DNA of 64,000 bases from an uncultured Muribaculaceae bacterium (GTDB lineage: Bacteria; Bacteroidota; Bacteroidia; Bacteroidales; Muribaculaceae), in NCBI GenBank assembly GCA_910578365.1, contig CAJTRC010000002.1, positions 1 through 64,000 of the forward strand, written 5' to 3'. Position 1 is the stretch's first letter. Each line of letters starts with the position of its first letter. The position numbers and the translations under genes are program-made. Under the pieces are notes generated by a model. The model made no database searches and was not told the origin of the DNA. It worked only from the letters and a program-made list of their open reading frames with translations. Shown here piece after piece: positions 27,015 to 37,200 of this stretch.

Positions 27015-28523
27015 ATGAAACAAGAAGACAAAAACAATAATCCGGGCGCCGACAAGGCACAGATACCCGTAACTCAAGCGCAGCACAGCGAGGATATAAT
27101 CAACTCCGCCACAAGCTCCGACTATAAATACGGATTCGTGAGCGACATCGACAGCGAAATCATTCCGCAAGGCCTCAACGAAGAGGTCGTACGCCTGATT
27201 TCTGCAAAAAAAGGCGAGCCTGAATGGCTGCTGGAATTCCGTCTTAAGGCATTCCGCCACTGGCAGACAATGAAAATGCCCCGATGGGCACACCTGGAGA
27301 TTCCGGAAATCGACTTCCAGGCAATCAGCTACTACGCCGCGCCAAAGGCCAAGGAAGGCCCTAAGAGCCTCGACGAAGTAGACCCCGCCGTTCTCGACAC
27401 CTTCAACCGCCTGGGCATACCGCTGGAAGAGCAGAAACTGCTCTCAGGCATGGCAGTCGACGCAGTAATGGACTCGGTGTCGGTAAAAACCACACACCGC
27501 GAGCGCCTGGCCGAACTCGGCGTGATTTTCTGCTCGCTCAGCGAAGCCGTGCGCGACTACCCCGAACTGGTGCGCAAGTATCTGGGCAAAGTGGTAAGCT
27601 ACCGCGACAACTTCTTTGCCGCTCTTAACTCGGCGGTATTCTCCGACGGCTCGTTCGTGTACATACCAAAAGGTGTGCGGTGCCCAATGGAACTCAGCAC
27701 CTACTTCCGTATCAACGCCGCCGGTACAGGCCAGTTCGAACGCACCCTGATTGTGGCCGACGATGAAGCATACGTTAGCTACCTCGAAGGTTGTACGGCA
27801 CCTCAACGCGACGAAAACCAGCTCCACGCGGCTATTGTGGAAATCATAGTCGAAGAACGCGCCGAAGTGAAGTACTCGACCGTGCAGAACTGGTATGCAG
27901 GCGATGCCGAGGGCCGGGGAGGCGTATATAACTTTGTGACCAAACGCGGACTCTGCCGGGGCGACTTCTCCAAACTGTCGTGGACGCAGGTGGAAACCGG
28001 CTCGGCCATAACATGGAAATATCCGGGCTGCATTCTGGCCGGCGAAGGCTCGGTAGGCGAATTCTACTCTGTAGCCGTGACCCGCAACAGGCAGCAGGCC
28101 GACACCGGCACCAAAATGATACACCTGGGCAAGAACAGCCGCTCGACAATTGTGTCGAAAGGCATCTCGGCCGGTCACAGCCAGAACTCATACCGCGGTC
28201 TGGTGCGTGTGGCCCCCGACGCCTCCGGAGTGCGCAACTACACACAATGCGACTCGCTGCTGCTGAGCGACACCTGCGGTGCACATACCTTTCCGTACAT
28301 CGATGTAATGAACGACAGCGCCATTGTGGAGCATGAGGCCACTACATCGAAAATCAGCGAAGAACAGCTCTTCTACTGCAACCAGCGCGGCATACCCACC
28401 GAGGAGGCCGTAGGCCTGATTGTGAACGGATACGCCAAAGAGGTGATGAACAAGCTGCCTATGGAGTTCGCCGTTGAGGCTCAGAAACTGCTCAGTATCA
28501 CCCTCGAAGGCAGCGTAGGCTGA
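27015..28523 (+). CDS. sufB: Fe-S cluster assembly scaffold SufB
   Basis: 502 residues. An acidic N-terminus precedes the SufB core: [59 protein letters not shown] and [20 protein letters not shown], then [20 protein letters not shown]. It forms the SufBC2D scaffold on which iron-sulfur clusters are built. The first gene of sufB-C-D-S. Confidence 0.97.
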   Translation: MKQEDKNNNPGADKAQIPVTQAQHSEDIINSATSSDYKYGFVSDIDSEIIPQGLNEEVVRLISAKKGEPEWLLEFRLKAFRHWQTMKMPRWAHLEIPEIDFQAISYYAAPKAKEGPKSLDEVDPAVLDTFNRLGIPLEEQKLLSGMAVDAVMDSVSVKTTHRERLAELGVIFCSLSEAVRDYPELVRKYLGKVVSYRDNFFAALNSAVFSDGSFVYIPKGVRCPMELSTYFRINAAGTGQFERTLIVADDEAYVSYLEGCTAPQRDENQLHAAIVEIIVEERAEVKYSTVQNWYAGDAEGRGGVYNFVTKRGLCRGDFSKLSWTQVETGSAITWKYPGCILAGEGSVGEFYSVAVTRNRQQADTGTKMIHLGKNSRSTIVSKGISAGHSQNSYRGLVRVAPDASGVRNYTQCDSLLLSDTCGAHTFPYIDVMNDSAIVEHEATTSKISEEQLFYCNQRGIPTEEAVGLIVNGYAKEVMNKLPMEFAVEAQKLLSITLEGSVG

Positions 28524-28530
28524 AAAATAT

Positions 28531-28555
28531 AACATTCAACATTTAACATTCAACT
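28531..28555 (+). repeat. ACATTnA heptad leader repeat before sufC
   Basis: Three tandem ACATTYA-like units between sufB and sufC, ending 5 nt before the ATG. The same arrangement occurs before mraY. It is read as an A/T-rich, unstructured translation leader. Confidence 0.5.
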
Positions 28556-28559
28556 TTAA

Positions 28560-29330
28560 ATGAACGATATATTATTGGAGGTCAAAGACCTTCATGCCGG
28601 AATCGAAGGCAAGGAAATTCTCAAGGGCATAAACCTGACCATACGCCCCGGCGAAGTACACGCCATAATGGGCCCCAACGGCTCAGGCAAGAGTACCCTG
28701 TCGGGTGTGTTGGCCGGCGACCCCCGTTTTACCGTCACCGGCGGAAGCGCAGACTTCCACGGAGTTGACCTGCTGGCCCTCTCGCCCGAAAACCGCAGCC
28801 ACGAAGGCCTGTTCCTGTCCTTCCAGTATCCGGTGGAGATTCCGGGTGTGTCGATGGTAAACTTCATGCGTGCCGCCGTAAACGCCAAGCGCAAATACTT
28901 CGACGAAGCCCCGCTGTCGGCAGGCGACTTCCTCAAACTCATGCGCCAGAAGCGCGCAGTGGTCGAACTCGACAACAAACTCGCGTCGCGCTCTGTAAAC
29001 GAAGGTTTCTCGGGCGGCGAAAAGAAACGCAACGAAATTTTCCAGATGGCCGTGCTCGAACCGCGCCTGTCGATTCTCGACGAAACCGACTCGGGCCTCG
29101 ACATCGACGCCCTCCGCATCGTTGCATCAGGTGTAAACAAACTCAAGACCGACCGCAACGCCACCATCGTAATCACTCACTACCAGCGCCTGCTCGATTA
29201 TATCAAGCCCGACTTCGTACACATCTTGTACAAAGGCCGTATTGTGTACTCGGGAGGCCCCGAACTGGCTCTAGAACTCGAGGAGAAAGGATACGACTGG
29301 ATTAAAGAACAGGTTGACGGTGAAATGTAA
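28560..29330 (+). CDS. sufC: Fe-S assembly ATPase SufC
   Basis: 256 residues, an ABC-type ATPase. Walker A GPNGSGKSTLS (about residue 37), signature FSGGEKKRNEIFQM (about 148) and Walker B LSILDETDSGLDIDAL. The KRNE variant after the signature is typical of SufC. It energises the SufBD scaffold. It lies 2 nt upstream of sufD. Confidence 0.97.
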   Translation: MNDILLEVKDLHAGIEGKEILKGINLTIRPGEVHAIMGPNGSGKSTLSGVLAGDPRFTVTGGSADFHGVDLLALSPENRSHEGLFLSFQYPVEIPGVSMVNFMRAAVNAKRKYFDEAPLSAGDFLKLMRQKRAVVELDNKLASRSVNEGFSGGEKKRNEIFQMAVLEPRLSILDETDSGLDIDALRIVASGVNKLKTDRNATIVITHYQRLLDYIKPDFVHILYKGRIVYSGGPELALELEEKGYDWIKEQVDGEM

Positions 29331-29332
29331 TT

Positions 29333-30703
29333 ATGGAAGATACTTCGCTACTACAATACATTGAGCTTTACCGCTCGCAGCATCAGACGCTCGACGCCGC
29401 CTCGCCCGAGGCCATACGCCGTCTGCGTCCGGCGGCACTCTCGGCCCTCGAAGCAACAGGCCGTCTGCCACGCAAAGGCGATGAAGGCTACGAGCGCACA
29501 TCGCTCGAAGACGTGTTCGCACCCGACCTGGGCGTGAACCTGCAACGTATGTGCTTCGAAGCCGATCTGGCCGATACATTCCGCTGCGATGTTCCAAAGG
29601 TCAGCACTATGCTGGGCCTGATAATAAACGACATATACCGCCCCACGGCCTCATTACTGAACCAGTTGCCGCAGGGCGTAACCCTGTGCAGTTTCAGCGA
29701 GGCCGCCGAAAAATGCCCGCAGGTGCTGCAGCAGTACCTGGGCTCGCTTGCCGATATGGACAGCGATGCCGCGACCGCACTCAACACCCTGCTGCTACAG
29801 GACGGCATACTGCTGCATGTGGCCAAAGGCGTGAAACTCGAAAAACCGCTGCAGATTGTGGCCATATTCAACGCGCCGCTACCCATGCTTGCTCTGCGCC
29901 GTATACTCATTGTGATGGAAGCCGACTCGGAAGCACGTGTGCTGCTGTGCGACCACAGTCGCGACACCGGATTCCAATATGTGAACTCGCAGGTAGTAGA
30001 GGCCGTGCTGGCCGAAGGCGCCGCCCTCGACGTGTACGAAATCGAGGAAGCCAACGGACTGACTTCGCGCGTCAGCCGCTTTTACGGCAAGCAGCAAAGC
30101 CGCAGCCGACTCACTGTCAACGGCACCACACTCAGCGGCGGAGTAACCCGCAACGACTACATTATCGATGTCGACGGCGACCGCTGCGAAACCCGCCTGG
30201 CAGGCATGGTCACCGCCATAGGCAAGCAGAAGACCGACAACTCCACTCTGCTGCGCCACCACGGGCAACACTGCCACAGCGAGCAACTGTTCAAATACGT
30301 ACTCTCCGACGATGCCACCGGAGCATTCGAAGGCCTTATAGTTGTTGACGAAGGCGCAGTGAAAACCGAGGCCTACCAGAGCAACCGCAACCTACTGGCT
30401 GCCACGGGCGCCAGAATGCACACCCGCCCGCAGCTGCTTATATACTGCGATGACGTAAAGTGCAGCCACGGCGCTACTACAGGTCAGCTCGACGAGCGTG
30501 CCATGTTCTACATGCGGTCGCGAGGCATACCAATGGCCGAAGCCCGCATGATGCTGATGCAGGCTTTTATGGCCGATGTCATCGACACCATCAGCCTCGA
30601 AGGCCTCCGCGAACGCCTGCGACATCTGGTAGAGCGACGACTGTACGGCTCCGATGCCATCTGCGGCGACTGCAACTTAAAATTTAACATTAAAAATGGT
30701 TGA
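29333..30703 (+). CDS. sufD: Fe-S cluster assembly protein SufD
   Basis: 456 residues. The C-terminal beta-helix core resembles SufB: LLRHHGQHCHSEQLFKYVLSD, GAFEGLIVVDEGAVKTEAYQ, then DDVKCSHGATTGQLDERAMFYMRSRGIP (the conserved KCSHGAT). The N-terminal half is divergent, as usual. The last 8 bp overlap sufS (ATGGTTGA), so translation is coupled. Confidence 0.95.
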   Translation: MEDTSLLQYIELYRSQHQTLDAASPEAIRRLRPAALSALEATGRLPRKGDEGYERTSLEDVFAPDLGVNLQRMCFEADLADTFRCDVPKVSTMLGLIINDIYRPTASLLNQLPQGVTLCSFSEAAEKCPQVLQQYLGSLADMDSDAATALNTLLLQDGILLHVAKGVKLEKPLQIVAIFNAPLPMLALRRILIVMEADSEARVLLCDHSRDTGFQYVNSQVVEAVLAEGAALDVYEIEEANGLTSRVSRFYGKQQSRSRLTVNGTTLSGGVTRNDYIIDVDGDRCETRLAGMVTAIGKQKTDNSTLLRHHGQHCHSEQLFKYVLSDDATGAFEGLIVVDEGAVKTEAYQSNRNLLAATGARMHTRPQLLIYCDDVKCSHGATTGQLDERAMFYMRSRGIPMAEARMMLMQAFMADVIDTISLEGLRERLRHLVERRLYGSDAICGDCNLKFNIKNG

Positions 30704-31910
30704 TGTAGAAAAAATACGGCACGACTTCCCGATACTGCAGCGTAGCATCTACGGCAAGCCGCTGATTTACTTCGACAACACGGCAACGTCGCAGACTCCG
30801 CGCTGTGTAGTGGAGGAAATCGAAAAAATGTACTACCGGTACAAGGCCAACGTACATCGCGGCGTACACTGCCTGTCGCAGGAAGCCACCGACGCCATGG
30901 AAGCCGCAAGGCTCAGGGTGCGCGACTTTATAAACGCAGGCTCGCGCGAGGAGGTGATATTCACCCGCGGCACCACCGAAGGCATCAATCTGGTGGCCTC
31001 GAGCTACGGCGAGTTGCTCGGCGAGGGCGACGAGGTAATACTCACCATAATGGAGCATCACAGCAACATTGTGCCGTGGCAACTGCTGCAACAGCGCAAA
31101 GGCATAGTGATAAAAGTGGTGCCGATGCTGGCCGAGGGCAGCCTGGATATGGATAAATACCGCGCGCTGCTCGGCCCGCGCACTCGTGTGGTGAGCGTTT
31201 GCCATGTGTCGAATGTACTTGGCACGGTAAATCCGGTTAAGGAAATAATCCGTCTGGCCCACGCCCACGGTGCCGTGTGCTGCATCGACGGCGCCCAGGC
31301 TGTAGCACACCAGCGAGTGGATGTCCGCGACCTCGACGCCGACTTCTACGCCTTCTCATCGCACAAGATGTACGGCCCATGCGGAGTGGGAATACTTTAT
31401 GGCAAACGCGACCTGCTGGAGAAAATGCCCCCCTATCAGGGCGGAGGCGAAATGATTGGCCATGTGAGCTTCGGCGGTACTTCGTGGGCTGAACTGCCCT
31501 TCAAGTTCGAGGCCGGCACGCCGGACTTCGTTGATGCCGCCGCTCTGCGTACAGCCATTGACTATCTGGAGTCGACGGGCATCGAAGCAGTGGCCGAACA
31601 CGAACACGCCCTGCTGCGCCACGCCACCGAACAGATGGAAAAAATACCCGGCATGCGCATATTCGGTACCACAGCCGGCAAATGCGCCCTTATTTCGTTT
31701 GTTGTCGGCGACATACACCCCTACGATTTGGGCATGCTGCTCGATAAGATGGGGGTGGCCGTACGCACAGGCCACCACTGCGCCCAGCCGCTTATGGAGC
31801 ACCTGGGCATCGAAGGTTGCGTGCGCGCCTCCTTCGCCATGTACAACACTGAAGCCGAAATCGACTCCTACATAAAGACACTGCAACGCGCAGTGATGAT
31901 GCTGCAATGA
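30696..31910 (+). CDS. sufS: Cysteine desulfurase, SufS type
   Basis: 404 residues; a PLP enzyme releasing sulfur from cysteine for the Suf scaffold. The PLP lysine is in FSSHKMYGPCG; IDGAQAVAHQRVDV and RGTTEGINLVASS match the fold. The active-site Cys is in AVRTGHHCAQPLM, the short group II form. No SufE or SufU gene is adjacent. The stop overlaps the HAD gene by ATGA. Confidence 0.96.
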   Translation: MVDVEKIRHDFPILQRSIYGKPLIYFDNTATSQTPRCVVEEIEKMYYRYKANVHRGVHCLSQEATDAMEAARLRVRDFINAGSREEVIFTRGTTEGINLVASSYGELLGEGDEVILTIMEHHSNIVPWQLLQQRKGIVIKVVPMLAEGSLDMDKYRALLGPRTRVVSVCHVSNVLGTVNPVKEIIRLAHAHGAVCCIDGAQAVAHQRVDVRDLDADFYAFSSHKMYGPCGVGILYGKRDLLEKMPPYQGGGEMIGHVSFGGTSWAELPFKFEAGTPDFVDAAALRTAIDYLESTGIEAVAEHEHALLRHATEQMEKIPGMRIFGTTAGKCALISFVVGDIHPYDLGMLLDKMGVAVRTGHHCAQPLMEHLGIEGCVRASFAMYNTEAEIDSYIKTLQRAVMMLQ

Positions 31911-32749
31911 AAACACTCTATGTAAGCGACATGGACGGCACCCTGCTGGGCGCCGACAGCAGGGTAAGCCCACGCAGCGCCGAAATTATCAGCAGGCTCA
32001 GCCGCCGCGGTGCGCTCATTACCGTGGCCACGGCACGCACTCCGGCCACCGTAGTGCCGCTGCTGGCCGATACTTACACCTCGATTCCGGCAATAGTTAT
32101 GACCGGCGCGGCCATGTGGAACCGCGACACGGCTTCATACGAAGAAATACAATTCATGCCTGTGGATCTGGAGCAGCAGGTGGAACGCGAATGCAGTTCT
32201 GCCGGAATCTGCCCCTTTGTGTACACCCTGCCCGACGACAACAGCGGCATTATGCAGGTGTACCACGCCATGCCTCAGCTGAACCATATCGAAGACGGTT
32301 TCTATCAGGAGCGGCGCGATCTGCGACTGAAGCACTTCAATCTTGGCTCGCGCCCGCCCGAGAGTGTCGTAGGACGCAAAATTCTGTATTTCGCCATGGG
32401 ACCGAAACAAGGCATCTATAAGGCCGGACATCGGCTGGCAGAGGCCACTGAATGCGCAGTGTCGTATTACCCCGACATTTTTAATCCGGAGCTTGCTTTG
32501 CTGGAGGTTTTCGCCCCGGGAGTGTCGAAAGCTGCAGCCATCAAAAGTCTGCAACGGCGCATAGGCGCTGACCGTCTGGTGGTTTTCGGCGACAATATCA
32601 ACGACCTTTCCATGCTCGCCATAGCCGACGAGGCCGTGGCTGTAGGAAATGCACTGCCTGAGGTAAAAGAGGCCGCCGGACGTGTCATAAGCCCGAATAC
32701 CGACGATTCGGTTGCGAAGTTCATTCAGCAGGCGGAAGACCGCCAATAA
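31907..32749 (+). CDS. Cof-type HAD hydrolase
   Basis: 280 residues. HAD motif I is SDMDGTLLGADSRVS (nucleophile Asp in DMDGT). The C2-type cap domain lies between about residues 85 and 185. Motif IV is VVFGDNINDLSMLAIADEAVAVGNA. Such enzymes dephosphorylate sugar phosphates or flavin-related metabolites; the substrate is not predictable here. It is translationally coupled to sufS. The last 29 bp overlap the convergent queG. Confidence 0.88.
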   Translation: MKTLYVSDMDGTLLGADSRVSPRSAEIISRLSRRGALITVATARTPATVVPLLADTYTSIPAIVMTGAAMWNRDTASYEEIQFMPVDLEQQVERECSSAGICPFVYTLPDDNSGIMQVYHAMPQLNHIEDGFYQERRDLRLKHFNLGSRPPESVVGRKILYFAMGPKQGIYKAGHRLAEATECAVSYYPDIFNPELALLEVFAPGVSKAAAIKSLQRRIGADRLVVFGDNINDLSMLAIADEAVAVGNALPEVKEAAGRVISPNTDDSVAKFIQQAEDRQ

Positions 32750-33656
32750 AGCGCAGGGCATTGCGGCGTAGCCCCTGCACACGCAGGCGGTTGACAGCCG
32801 TAGGCCCGAAAATGCTGCGGAAGCGTCCCGGGCCAAGTTCGGCCATTTCCTCCGGTGTCAAATCCATAATTTCCGCTACAGGAGTAAATTCAGGAATATC
32901 CGTTGCAGGACCGCAGTCGAGCGGACAACTGCGGCGGCAATTGTCGCAGCCATACACCTTGGGCATGCGGAACATGCCGTCCGGAAATTCGCCGCGGTGT
33001 TCTATGGTAAGATACGACAGGCATCGGCGGGCATCGAGCTGACCGTCGGGGCAGAGCGCTCCTCCGGGGCAAGCCTTACGGCAGCGTCCGCAGTGCAGAC
33101 ACTCGCCTGCGGATGGTGTATCCGGCAGGGCCTCGCCTGTCCACAGTATGAAACCGAGTACCACAGCCATGCCGTAGCCGGGCACACAGAGCATGCCATT
33201 GTCGGCCACAAAGCCTATACCGGCCCGCTGCGCCCAATAGCGCTCGCGCATGGGAGCGCTGTCGACCACAATACGGCTACTGCCGCCAAAACGGCGGCAC
33301 AATGCGTCGGCGGCTTCGCCCAGACGCTGTTTCAGCACATAATGATAGTCAGCACCAATGGCATAGTCGGCGAAGTAAACCGAGCGACGGACCGGACGGT
33401 AGTTGAAGGCTGCGGCGATTACGGTGCGGGTGCCTTCGTGGAGCCGAGCCGGGTCGAGCCGCACGAGCCTGTTACGCTCCATGTATTCCATATCCGCGTT
33501 ATTGCCGCAGTGCAGCCAGCGGTCATAGGCGGCGGTATCGGCGGCATCGACCTCCGATGCACGCGCTATGCCGCAGGCGCAGGCGCCACAAGCAAGAACC
33601 GCATGCCTGGCAAAGCAAGCCGGATGGCATTCACATAGGGATGGACAAGAATTCAT
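32721..33656 (-). CDS. queG: Epoxyqueuosine reductase
   Basis: 311 residues; performs the last step of queuosine tRNA modification with cobalamin and two 4Fe-4S clusters. Cluster motifs: CLHCGRCRKACPGGAL (about 190) and YGCDNCRRSCPLDCG (about 235). The catalytic and cobalamin regions are GNNADMEYMERN and GFVADNGMLCVPGYG. The N-terminus is unusually Cys-rich (seven Cys in the first 28 residues). ATG 33656 is the only candidate start in frame, and it overlaps the deacetylase gene by 26 bp. Confidence 0.93.
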   Translation of the reverse strand: MNSCPSLCECHPACFARHAVLACGACACGIARASEVDAADTAAYDRWLHCGNNADMEYMERNRLVRLDPARLHEGTRTVIAAAFNYRPVRRSVYFADYAIGADYHYVLKQRLGEAADALCRRFGGSSRIVVDSAPMRERYWAQRAGIGFVADNGMLCVPGYGMAVVLGFILWTGEALPDTPSAGECLHCGRCRKACPGGALCPDGQLDARRCLSYLTIEHRGEFPDGMFRMPKVYGCDNCRRSCPLDCGPATDIPEFTPVAEIMDLTPEEMAELGPGRFRSIFGPTAVNRLRVQGLRRNALRFIGGLPPAE

Positions 33657-34248
33657 AGCCTTCAGACTTTAGCCACTCTATGGCGCGGGGCAGGGCCTCT
33701 TTAAGGTTTACTTGTGCTTTGAGGGAGTCGTGAAAAACAATAATAGAGCCGTTGCGGGTATAACGCCTGACATTGTCGAATACCTGCTGCGGTCCGAGGC
33801 GTCGCGAGTAGTCGCGTGTCACCAGGTCGTACATTATAAGGTTGTAGCGCAACTTTATGATGCGCGCCTGCTTCCAGCGCAGAATGCCGTGAGGCGGTCT
33901 GAACAAAGGCGAGTCGATAAGACTGTCGGCTTCCATTATGTCGTGTATATAACGATGGGAGCTTACCTTCATGCCCTGCAGGTGGTGCATTGTGTGGTTT
34001 CCGTAGCTGTGGCCTCGGCTGCGCACCTGTTCGAGCAGTTCGGGATGCCTCCGCACGTTGTCGCCCACCATAAAGAAAGTTGCTTTAATGCCGTGTCGGT
34101 CGAGCAGGTCGAGCACCCAGGGTGTAACCTCCGGTATCGGACCGTCGTCGAAAGTCAGGTACACCACCTTGCGCCCGCGCTGCTTTATCCGCCATATCGC
34201 CTCCGGAAAAAGGAGGCGATATGGCAGTGGCGGCTGTTCGATTAGCAT
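33631..34248 (-). CDS. Polysaccharide deacetylase (NodB domain, CE4)
   Basis: 205 residues. CE4 motifs in order: motif 1 YLTFDDGPIPEV, motif 2 HSYGNHTMHH (HxxxH metal His), motif 3 FRPPHG and motif 5 IIVFHDS. The metal triad Asp-His-His is intact. No signal peptide is seen; a hydrophobic N-terminus of YRLLFPEAIW is short. The substrate, peptidoglycan or an exopolysaccharide, is unknown. It lies 3 nt after the DUF2723 gene. Confidence 0.88.
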   Translation of the reverse strand: MLIEQPPLPYRLLFPEAIWRIKQRGRKVVYLTFDDGPIPEVTPWVLDLLDRHGIKATFFMVGDNVRRHPELLEQVRSRGHSYGNHTMHHLQGMKVSSHRYIHDIMEADSLIDSPLFRPPHGILRWKQARIIKLRYNLIMYDLVTRDYSRRLGPQQVFDNVRRYTRNGSIIVFHDSLKAQVNLKEALPRAIEWLKSEGYEFLSIPM

Positions 34249-34251
34249 CGC

Positions 34252-37200
34252 CTACAGTATGGAGTCTTTTACAGAGCCCTCTTCGAGAGCCATCTGTTTG
34301 AGCTGCTGCGCGTAATCGGGAGTGATTTCGGGTTTCTTGCCCTCTTCGTACTCCTTGATCTGGTCGGCCTGGCGCTGGAGCGAATGGTATACCTGGACGT
34401 CGTATTCGAGATCTCGTCCGGCCTTGCGGTATCTGTCGGAGCCAAGGCTTTCGGCATATTGGTTGATGCGTTTGTATCGAGGCAGCTCCTGGTCGATAAT
34501 GCTGCGTGCAGCCTGCAGGTCGGCCTTGTTGCCGGTGGCGGCATAGAGGTCGAGATAAATCTGAATCTCACGCACGGCGTGCGCACCGGCTCGCAGCTGA
34601 GCTTTCACGGGCAGTTTCTCCTCAAGCAGCTGCAGCATATAGCGGGCCATATCGTTGCGTGTTTCAGGCACCGTCAGGCCGTGCTTGCGTGCATATTCTC
34701 GTGCTTGCGCCGAAGCAGGCAGCGAACCGGTGAGGCTCAGGTCGAGTGCGGTCTGGAGCAGGGTTTCGCGGGTTGAGATTACCATGCGTCGCACGGTTTC
34801 GTCGAGGTAAAGACGGTCGGCGTCGGGAGCGTCAAGACCGCCCCAGCGGTATTTCTCCACTATGTTGGCGTATGCCTTCTCGACGGTTGGCGACACCGCA
34901 GCCTGGTCGAATGGAGTAATCTGGTCGGCCATACCGGTGGAGTAAACGTAGCGGCTGAATCCACTGCGTTCGCCTTCGGGCACTGTCACGGCAAAGTACA
35001 GGGGGCGCGGCCAGCCTTTGGCGGCATTGGTGGCCACGAGGTCCATCATCAGTGCGCCGTTCTGGTAGCGGCTTGCGCCGGTGTTGAAGTTATGCTGCAG
35101 GTCAACCGGACGGAAACCCAGCTCATAGTTCACCGAGCCGGGAGCCATATCGAATGCCTTGACGGCACCGGCCGAGTCGCTGGCGATATAGAAGTTGGGG
35201 TAGCGCCATACCGCTGTTTCGGGGTCCTGGCTGTAGTAGTCGGTGAATGCAGTTACGGCATCGACACGCTCGGTTTTGGCCTCTTTCTGTTCAGCGGGGC
35301 GAATCATCAGCGAGCGGTAGGCAAGGTTGCGGGGCTGTGCCATGATGTCGATCGGCATGCTGCCATGGTGCGGCATGCGCAGCGAGTTGACATACCATTC
35401 GGATGTATAGTACGAGAGGTTTACCACCTTTACATCAGTGCGGTACCCTTCAACTTCCTGAGCATACCACAGCGGGAAGGTATCGTTGTCGCCGTAGGTG
35501 AATATGACAGCGTTGTCGTCGATCGACGACAGGTAGTTCATGCCGAAGTCGCGGGCGGTGTATCGTCCGGAACGGTCGTGGTCGTCCCAGGTCTGCGACA
35601 CCATCTGCAGTGGCACCAGCAGGCCTATCAGCACAGCCGGCAGCACCCATGCCCAGTGAAGGCTGTCGCCGCTTTCTTCGGTATCGCTCTTCTGCTTTTT
35701 GAGTTTGCGCATAAAGTCGCCGAGTATCACGCCCAGGGCGGGTACTGCCATGCCTATCCATATTGCAAAGGCATAGAACGACCCCGCGAAAGCATAATCG
35801 CGCTCACGCGGCTGACCGGGAGTCTGGTTGAGATACAGCACAATGGCTATGCCTGTCATAAAGAAGAGGAAGAATACCACCCAGAACTGCTGTATGCCGC
35901 GCTCGGCATCGGCGCGGTGGCGGTAGAGCGACTGCCACAGCAGACCAATTATACCCAGCACCAGGGGCAGCATGTAGAATACGTTGTGGCCCTTGTTGCC
36001 GCTGCCATATTCCGCGGGCAGAAGGCTCTGGTCGCCCAGACGAGCGTTGTCGATGAAGGGTATGCCTGAAATCCAGTTACCATACTGAGGTTCGCCGTTG
36101 CCGGGAATATCGTTCTGACGGCCTGCGAAGTTCCACATAAAGTAGCGCCAGTACATATGGTTGAGCTGGTAGTTGAGGAAGTAGCGCAGGTTGTACTGGT
36201 AATCGGACTTAATCATGTCGAAATATGGATATATGCCGGGGGTGGCACTGCGGTCGACCATTTCGGTAATACCTTCGTGTTCAAGCACAGGGCGCACCAT
36301 ATCCAGAGGCGCGGCATATATTTTGCCGCCGTGGCCGTCGTCCATCGACAGCTCGTCGACTGCGAACTGCCTGAATACTTCCTGCGGTACTTTCTTCGAC
36401 GGCATTTCGGACCATGAGCGGTAGCCGCGGTTGGAGCCGGCGTTGTGCATGCGGGGAAAGAGGACTTTCGATGCCGGGAAATACACATAGTGAGGGTCGC
36501 CGGGGACCTCCACGTATTCGTCGGATTCGTCGGACGAGAGTTTGGTTTTCTTCACATAGCGGGGCTCGGAGTCGTTCACGGGGTAGCCGTCGTCGCCGTA
36601 CAGCAGCGGATACACTCCGTTGCCGTCCATTTCTTCTTTGGTGAGGATGTAGCCCTTGTCGTCGAAGTACATCAGCTCGTGTACGGCGCCGCTATCGTCC
36701 TGATAGCGCTCGGTATAGAGTTCATCGATAACCGTCGGGCCATAGAACAGGGGCGACTCGCCGTACTGTTCGCGGTTGAGGTATGAGGCCAGAGTGAACA
36801 CATTGTCCGGAGCGTTCTGGTTCATGGGCGTATTGGCGTTGGAGCGGATAAGCAGCAGCGCATACGACGAATAGCCTATGAATATCACCAGTATGGAGGT
36901 AACTATGAGATTGAGAATACGCACCGGCACTTTGTGGCAGAAGAACATCAGCCACACGCCCAAAGCGGCAGTCAGCAGGCAGGGCAGTACCGCTCCGTGG
37001 CCTATAAGAAATATGCCCGAAAGCAGCACTCCGAGGAAGAACGACCACTTCATGGCGCGGGTGCTGCGCTGGCGGTCGAAGCTCACCATACTCCATACCA
37101 GCACTGCCACAAGTGCTATGGCATACACAAGCACACCAAGGTTGTACGATGCACCGAAGCCGTTCACGAACATACGCTCTACGAACTGGCTCATCTTCAT

